Shown piece by piece: positions 57,592 through 64,000 of a stretch of DNA of 64,000 nt. The stretch's first letter is position 1, and every line of letters starts with the position of its first letter. Made by a program: the position numbers and the translations under genes. This stretch comes from Porphyra umbilicalis (Eukaryota > Rhodophyta > Bangiophyceae > Bangiales > Bangiaceae), in the NCBI GenBank assembly GCA_002049455.2, contig KV918843.1:186001-250000 (forward strand), given 5' to 3'. The notes below the pieces were generated by a model, which did not search any database, was not told the origin of the DNA, and saw only the letters and a list, made by a program, of their open reading frames with translations.

Positions 57592-59688
57592 ATGGGTGGC
57601 GGTCGCGCCATGGCGGAGAAGGAGTATGGTGTCGTCCGGCAGGTGGCCGGCCCCGTCGTGACGGCCGACGAGATGGACGGGGCAGCCATGTACGAGCTGG
57701 TCCGCGTCGGCCACGACCGGCTGGTCGGGGAGATCATTCGCCTCGAGGGTTCCTCCGCCACCGTCCAGGTGTATGAAGAAACAGCCGGATTGACCGTCGG
57801 GGACCCCGTCGAGCGTACCGCGCAGCCGCTGTCGGTGGAGCTCGGGCCGGGCCTGCTGGGCAACATCTTTGACGGGATCCAGCGGCCGCTGGAGAACATT
57901 GCTGAAGTGACGGGCGACATGTTTATCCCTCGCGGCATTGCCGTGCCGTCCCTGCAGCGGAAGAAGGCATGGGATTTCGTGCCGACCAAGGGCTTCTCGG
58001 TCGGCTCCCACATCACCGCCGGTGACATCTACGCGACCGTCGACGAGACGCCCCTGCTACAGCACAAGATCATGGTGCCCCCTGGCGCCATGGGCACAGT
58101 CACCTACATGGCCGAGGAGGGTGAGTACGACATTGACGAGGTGGTGATGGAGGCGGAGTTTGACGGCGTCGTCAAGAAGTTCTCCATGGTCCAAAACTGG
58201 CCGGTGCGTGAGCCCCGCCCGGTGGCGGAGAAGCTCCGCGCGTCGACGCCGCTGCTAACGGGGCAGCGGGTGCTCGATGCCCTTTTCCCGTCGGTGCAGG
58301 GCGGCACGTGCGCGATTCCGGGCGCATTTGGGTGTGGCAAGACCGTTATCTCGCAGGCGCTGTCCAAGTTCAGTAACTCGGATGCGATTGTCTACGTCGG
58401 GGTACGTTTTGCTTGCTGTCTCGGACCGTCTTTCTCTCGGGCTTGTGTGTTCATGCGCGTGTCTGTGCTGCCTGCCCGGATACTGGAAGAGGGCAGCTTG
58501 ACGGGTGGGCTTAGGGTTTTTGGTGCACCAGCCGTGAGGGACCTGCCGTGGGTGTCGATCTGTTGTTGCGGTGGCTCGTACTGACCTTCTCTGCTGTATC
58601 GTGATGGGCGCTCTGTGTTTCTTTTCGTGCCTGCCGTATTTCTTTTCTCTCTGCAGTGTGGTGAGCGTGGCAATGAGATGGCTGAGGTGCTCAAGGACTT
58701 CCCGGAGTTGACGCTAACTATGGACAGCGGTAGGGAAGAGTCCATCATGAAGCGCACGCTGCTGGTGGCCAACACGTCCAACATGCCCGTTGCCGCCCGT
58801 GAGGCCTCCATCTACACGGGCATCACCATCTCCGAGTACTACCGCGACATGGGTCTCAACGTGGCCATGATGGCTGATTCGACGTCCCGGTGGGCCGAGG
58901 CGCTGCGTGAGATTTCGGGCCGCCTGGCCGAAATGCCCGCCGACTCGGGCTACCCCGCCTACCTGGCCGCCCGCCTGGCGTCCTTCTACGAGCGCGCCGG
59001 CCGCGTGTCGTGCGTTGGCTCGCCCTCCCGCCATGGCTCCATCACCATTGTCGGCGCCGTGTCGCCGCCCGGTGGTGATTTCTCCGACCCCGTCACGTCG
59101 GCGACGCTCGGCATTTGCGGCGCCTTCTGGGGCTTGGACAAGAAGCTCGCGCAGCGCAAGCACTTCCCGTCGGTCAACTGGCTTATCTCGTACAGCAAGT
59201 ACCAGGGCGCGCTCGAGCCCTTTTACGACGAGCAGTACCCCGAGTTCCCCCTCCTCCAGCAGACCGTCCGGCAGGTACTGCAGACGGAGGACGACCTGAT
59301 GGAGATTGTGCAGCTGGTCGGCAAGGACTCCCTCGCGGAGAGCGACAAGGTCACCCTGGAGGTGGCCAAGATTGTGCGGGAGGACTTCCTCGCGCAGAAC
59401 TCCTTCACCTCCTATGACCGGTACTGTCCGTTTTGGAAGTCGGTGCTGATGCTCCGCAACATTGTGCACTTCCACGACTTGGCCAACGCGGCCGTGTCAT
59501 CGTCGGCCAACGCCGAGGTGCGCATCACCTTCAACCTCATCAAGGAACACTGCGGGGACCTGCTCTACCGCCTGACGGCCATGAAGTTCCAGGAGCCGTC
59601 TGAGGGGCAGGAGAAGCTGACGGCGCACGCCGACAAGCTGCGCGACGAATTTACCGCCGCCTTCCGCGAGATGGAGGACATGTCCTAG
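57592..59688 (+). CDS. V-type H+-ATPase catalytic subunit A (two exons)
   Basis: Exon 1 is 57592-58401 and exon 2 is 58657-59688, giving 613 residues, the normal length. Catalytic subunit of the V1 sector, hydrolysing ATP to pump protons into the vacuole and other acidic compartments. Seen: beta-barrel N-terminus ([13 protein letters not shown]), the non-homologous insert of A subunits (about 150-215), P-loop GAFGCGKT at 244-251, then across the splice junction [50 protein letters not shown] and the C-terminal helical domain ending EDMS. ATG 57592 has a good context (ACCATGG) and precedes the conserved start; no in-frame ATG lies just upstream. All key residues are present and there are no frameshifts, unlike its two minus-strand neighbours. 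Confidence 0.97.
58402..58656 (+). other. Spliceosomal intron in V-ATPase subunit A
   Basis: 255 bp, phase 0, donor GTACGT and acceptor TTTTCTCTCTGCAG with a pyrimidine tract. Removing it joins YVG to CGERGNE without loss of a codon. In-frame stop codons within the intron (first at 58582-58584) confirm it must be removed. Confidence 0.96.
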
Positions 59689-60175
59689 GCGACATCTGCA
59701 CGCGGCGGAGTGTTCTCAGTATGACAGTAGGCAGGCGACTGCGTTGTGTAAGAGGTTTGCGTTTGGTGTGTAGCGTTGTCGTCGTGATCGATTTGTTCTG
59801 GTCGGCTGGTCGTTTATTCTTGCTCGTTTTTGTATTTTTTTTATCGTGCCCTCGGCTCTGTGCAGGGTGCTCGTCTCGGTCAGCCGTGTCTGGTCTGCTA
59901 TGGCAACTGTCAGTGCCCGCACGTCGGCATCAGTGATCTTTGGAATGCATCCGGTGTGACGAACGTGGCATGATGCTCTCCAACCGCCCCGCGCTGTTCC
60001 TGCCCCGATTTCATCGCCGCCACTCGCTACCCGAAGCCTCCGCAGCGTTCCTGTTGGCGCTTTGGCACGTAGAGCGACGATAAAGGGTGGCACACGACGG
60101 ACGGTTGGCGTCCCCATCCGCACGCAACGATCCTGCACAACTCCACGTCTTTTGCACGCGTCTGGAACCACCACC
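59689..60175. other. Convergent intergenic region
   Basis: 487 bp between the ends of V-ATPase A (plus) and the acid phosphatase (minus). T-rich around 59810-59845, which may be the V-ATPase 3' UTR. No gene recognised. Confidence 0.5.
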
Positions 60176-61938
60176 TCAACACGGCGCCGGCCCCCCAATG
60201 GGGCCATACAGCACCGCCCGCTCCTTGCGCCGCCGCACCAGCGCCACCCCCACCGCCGCCACCAGCAGACCCCCCCCTGCAATGGTCGCCGCGCGGAGCA
60301 CCCCCCCCCCCCCCCCCCTCCCTCCAACCCCGGCAGCGCCACCCGCTTCCACCCGTCCCCCCCGTCGAGCAGCACGACGCTCGTGGCGGCGGGCTCCCCC
60401 CCCCCCCCCCCTCGGCCGGGCTCGCCGCCCGCCGCAAGCCGAGCGCCCCCTGCACCGCCGCCGCCAGCCGCCCGACTCCCGTCGCACACGCCGCCACCCG
60501 CGCATCGTCCGTGTCCAACACCCGCGACGACGTGCCCGCCACCCACAGCGGCAGCGGGCAGTCGACGGCGGCGCAGCCGCGGACGCGCTGCGGCACGCCA
60601 TTGTACTCGACGCGCACGGAAAAGTCGGCCGGCCGCAGCCGCCGCCCCGCGCCGCCACCCACGACCGCCGCGTCGGCGGCGCCGCCCGTCGACCGCACCT
60701 CCACCACGACAGTGCTGTTGTATGGCGGGTTGGTGCCGTCAAAAAAGCCGAGCGCCGCCGCCGCCGCCGCCAGCGTCGTGTCGTGCGCCGAGTAGAGGAC
60801 GTAGCGGGGGAGGGGCGGTGACGGTTGGGGCGCAAAGCGGCCGGCGCCGGCTTTGGGCGGCTCTGCGTGCCGCCCGCCGGGGCCCCCAACGGCGGCGGCG
60901 CCGGCGGCGCCGCCGCCCAGCGGCGGCGGCAGCCGCCCTGCGTGCGCCGCCGCGGCAGCGACGGCGCGGTCGCGGAGGGCGCGGAGGAGCACCCCCGCGC
61001 GGAGGCGTTGCACCTCGGCCCCGTCGACCGACGCGGCGAGCAGCGCGTCGGCCACCGCCCGCACCTCGGCCACGACCGAAGGGGTGGCGCCGGCGGGCAG
61101 CGGCACCCCGTCGGCCGCCGACGCCGTCCACACATCATTGGCGGCGGCGACGGTCGGTAAGTCAATCGCAACGCCGTCGGCCACGCCGAGCACCGCGGGT
61201 AATGTCTTCGTCAAGAGGCGCTGGTGCTTTTCGGCGAGCGCCCCCATCTCTGGCGACGCCGCGTGCGCGCGCGCAATCGCGCCGAGGCGCGGACACGCCA
61301 CCCCCGACAGCAGCAGCGTGTCGGTCACCGCCGCCACCGAGTGGATGGGCACCGCTTGGAGGGACGGCGGAAGCCCCGGGGCGGCCGCACCGGCCGCGTT
61401 CCCCCCCGCGTACAGCCCCGCCATTTGGGCATAGGCGGAGAGCAGCGCCCGGTCGATCGCCGTCGACCGCACGTACACCTCTGACACGTTCCACGTCGGC
61501 GACAGGAAGCCACTGTCGACGTAGCGGGAGCGCAAGCGCCCGCCGAGGGCATAGTGGGCGGCAGCGCCGGCGGGCGTCAGGCCGCCGGGGCCGACGCCCC
61601 ACGCGTCGAGCGGCCGCACGTCGCCGGGAAAGGTGTAGAGGGGAGACCGCGCGCCGTGGCGGCAGAGGACGACGGCCAACAAGAGGGTGCCGGGGGGGAG
61701 GGGTCCACCACCGCCGACGAGGTCGGCGCATCCCGCACCGCCGCCGCCGCCGCCGGCGCGGCCGCCGGCGCGGTCGTGGCCGCCGACGCGGCGGCGGTGG
61801 CGGTCGCCGCCACCGCCCCCGTCAAGGCCGCGAGCAACAGCGGCAGGGCGCGGCGGCGGGGAGCGGCTTGCCGACCACGGGGGGGGTCGAGCTCCAGCTC
61901 GATGGGAGCGGCGGCGGGGAGCCGCCGGCGTCGGCCAT
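60176..61938 (-). CDS. Histidine acid phosphatase, lysosomal-type membrane form (frame broken at C runs)
   Basis: Branch-2 histidine phosphatase hydrolysing phosphomonoesters at acid pH. The core is continuous and shows LCRHGARSP (phosphohistidine site) with PLYTFPGD and, near the C-terminus, YSAHDTTL (proton donor HD), plus WNVSEVYVRST. The ends are recovered by following one-base shifts at four mononucleotide runs: C8 at 61879-61886 and C7 at 61692-61698 upstream (coding-strand sense), C-run complements at 60396-60411 and 60301-60318 downstream. They give an N-terminal hydrophobic leader after RRRALPLLLAAL and, at the C-terminus, a membrane span, the basic stop RRRKER and the short tail AVLYGPIGGPAPC ending at TGA 60176. 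A type I protein with a YxxPhi tail (YGPI) matches lysosomal acid phosphatase. The start ATG 61938 is the best guess. Convergent with V-ATPase A. Confidence 0.78.
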
Positions 61939-62937
61939 GGCGCCCCGTGCGTCGGCGGCAACCGCCGGGAGGTAGGCGCTGGGATGGTGGGAAGCACCAC
62001 CGCGTTGTCAGCGAGGGGGGGGGGGGGGGGGGTGACACGCGGTCGTGGTGGGGCTCTCCAAGCGCTGCGGGTGAAAAAGGGGACCCTCGCGGTGACAGTC
62101 GGGCGGGTCGGCCGCTTGGCAATTGGGAATCAGTGGCGGCGCGGGAAGGGCGGGCACGCCACGCTCGCAGCCGCCAGGCGGGGCGGCGCCACAGCCGCGG
62201 CGGGCGGCAGCGTGTCACCGTGCAGCAGCAGCGGGCGGGCGGGCGGGCGAGCGGGTGGCCGCCGCGGCCGCCGAGGTCTGCTCCTTCCCGCTCCCCACAC
62301 ACGCTGGGATCCCAGTGCCGTGGGCGTAGCGGCGACGCGTAGCCGACGCGTGAGTGGCCGTCAGACGGGGTCCTGGAGGTGGATTCGACGTCTGTGGAGT
62401 CGAAGATGCGGTCGGCTACAAACGGACGGAGTCGGTTGACGCGAGGCACAAGCGTTGGGGGCCTTGCAATTACAGTCATTATTCGCTTATGTGCCATTCA
62501 CTTGGAGAGCATGCTCGACAAGTGAATGGCCCCTAGAGCCTCAGGACCGCGATCTCTCGCGATCACGGACTGAAAGAGGGTGCTACTTTTATGGCGCACC
62601 CCTGCCATGAAAACGCATAACGACTGTAAGATGGCCGCTTGGCCTGTCCGATGGCCAATGGCGTGGCGCACAATGCCGTACTTTCTACTCTCTGAAAGAC
62701 GGTTGTAGGCTACTTTTGTCCGTCCTTCCGCGACCACCCCGGATTGCTGATCGTTCAACAGTGTCAGTGTTCACCCCCGATTCCAGCCAGTTGACCAGTG
62801 TTCATACGTATTTACGGATTTCATGGCACGGCATGTACATGAAGTGCGGGTTGGTCGGCATTCCAGGCCCTACGACAGAAATATGTACAACACAATTGAC
62901 GCTTTTTCAAACGAATGATAACAGAAAACTAACTATG
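61939..62937. other. Intergenic stretch with poly-G run and a palindrome
   Basis: A long G run near 62010-62031 and GC-rich sequence follow the phosphatase start (its promoter side). AT content rises after 62400. No gene recognised. Confidence 0.45.
62493..62530. repeat. 38-bp near-perfect palindrome
   Basis: GCCATTCACTTG (62493-62504) pairs exactly with 62519-62530, and the centre holds the perfect palindrome GAGCATGCTC (62507-62516). Only two base pairs mismatch. Could form a tight cruciform or be a symmetric binding site. Confidence 0.7.
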
Positions 62938-63745
62938 ACCGGGGGTCAGGTGGGGCGGGTGGGATTGGGTGGAGTGGGGTGTGGTGGGGTTAAGCGGGTG
63001 GGGTGGCGTGGCGTGGTATGCGGTGGGGTGTGGTGGGGTGGGGTGGGGTGGTGCGGGTGGGGTGGGGTTGTGTGGGTGGCGCGGGAGGGGTGGGGTGTGG
63101 TGGGGCTGAGCGGGTGGGGTGGGACGGGGTGGTGTGTGATGGGATGTGGTGTTGTGGCGTGGCGTGGTGCGGATGGCGTGGCGTGGTGTGGGTGGCGCAG
63201 GTGGGGTGGGGTGTGGTGGGGCTGCGCGGGTGGGGTGGGGCGGGGTGGGGTGGGGTGGGGTGGGGTGGGGTGGGGTTGAGCGGGAGAGGTGGGGCGGGGT
63301 GGCATGGCGTGGCACTGGGTGGGGTGAGGCGGCGTGGCGTGGCGTGGCGTTGCGTGGGATGTGGTGGCGTGGCGCGGGTGGGGTGGCGTGGCGCGAGTGG
63401 CGTGAGTGGTGTGGCGTCGGGTGCGGTGGCTTGGGTGGCGTGGGGCGGGGTGGTGTGCGGTGAGGTGTGGTGGCGTGGCGTGGCGTGGCACGGGTTGGGT
63501 GGCGTGGCGCGAGTGGCCCGGGTGGTGTGGCGTAGGGTACGGTGGCGTGGGTGGCGTGGGGCAACGTGGGGCGGCGTGGGATCGGGTGCGATTGGGCGAG
63601 GTGGTGTGGGGGCTGGTCGGGTCCGGTGGGGTGGGGTGGGCTTGGCTGGGGTCGGTTCGGATCGGGTGGGGTTGCGTGTGATGGGGTCGAGTTAGGTCGG
63701 GTCGGGTCGGGTCGTCTCCGGCGAGGTTGGGTGGAGTAGGGTGGT
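62938..63745. repeat. Degenerate G-rich pentanucleotide repeat
   Basis: About 800 bp built of TGGGG and TGGCG units with frequent variants (TGTGG, CGGGT), purest at 63225-63275. All the G is on the plus strand, so the minus strand reads as endless Pro/His/Thr frames, which are not genes. It is not a simple (TTAGGG)-type telomere. Strong G-quadruplex potential. Confidence 0.85.
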
Positions 63746-64000
63746 GTGAAAGCGGTAGATGAGATGGAGTGCAAAGCGTGAATGATGGCGCAGTCGTTGC
63801 ATTTGAGTATGAACGGGAGTGCAGGAGGTACAGCGTGGAGAGGTTCACGTCGCTCCATCGCGGGGACACCTCATATATCTTCTGGACAGGGCCCCAAGAC
63901 TTATTCTGGAAACCCTCACAGGCGCTAGTCGGCCGACGGGCACTAGTCCTGATTTATTGCCCGTGTCTGCTTACGCCACACCGGAGTTAGTGCTGACACA

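Noticed and set aside
60062..61975. 637-codon plus frame opposite the phosphatase
   Set aside because: Arg/Pro-rich shadow; the minus strand carries the RHG and HD active-site motifs.
62929..63869. Pro/His/Thr-rich minus frames of about 300 codons
   Set aside because: Direct translation of the pentanucleotide repeat.

Overview
This is a eukaryotic nuclear window. The genes are GC-rich with heavy Ala/Pro/Gly codon use. One gene has a spliceosomal GT...AG intron, and there are LTR retrotransposons, a restriction-like-endonuclease LINE, hAT elements and a long satellite array. The host genes are mostly intronless and strongly GC-biased, and one is a glucokinase of the bacterial Glk type. A red alga of the Porphyra/Pyropia kind would fit, but that is inference; only 'GC-rich unicellular or simple eukaryote, probably algal' is well supported.

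Layout. 1-2921: no recognisable gene; several perfect inverted repeats. 2922-11322: two Ty1/copia elements of one family (copia-A) lying tail to tail. The plus-strand copy is cut off in the reverse transcriptase; the minus-strand copy is full length with both LTRs and an open 1308-residue gag-pol. 11323-15445: a decayed, 5'-truncated second copia family (copia-B), split by a 753-bp hAT-type element with a perfect 8-bp target duplication. 16440-19242: the 3' part of a LINE (copy A). 19243-35625: about 100 head-to-tail copies of a 164-bp satellite. 35626-47131: a longer LINE copy (B) of the same family, itself hit by a second 753-bp hAT copy and probably by a third element, with satellite sequence at both ends. 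47181-49728: GC-rich low-complexity DNA and one isolated satellite monomer.

Host genes occupy 49.7-62 kb: a type II membrane protein with a glycosyltransferase-like domain (minus, 3' end abutting the lone satellite monomer); translation factor eIF3f (plus); a bacterial-type glucokinase with a C-terminal membrane segment (minus); V-ATPase catalytic subunit A with one 255-bp intron (plus); and a histidine acid phosphatase built like lysosomal acid phosphatase, with a signal sequence, a C-terminal membrane span and a short YxxPhi tail (minus). The last two would both work at the vacuole/lysosome. Near the right end is about 800 bp of degenerate G-rich pentanucleotide repeat.

Two cautions. First, the glucokinase, phosphatase and LINE reading frames shift repeatedly, and nearly all located shifts sit in mononucleotide G/C runs of seven or more, so many are probably length errors or polymorphism in homopolymers rather than dead genes. 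Second, most long open frames across the satellite and the GC-rich low-complexity blocks are by-products of composition and were left out. No tRNA, rRNA or CRISPR was seen.
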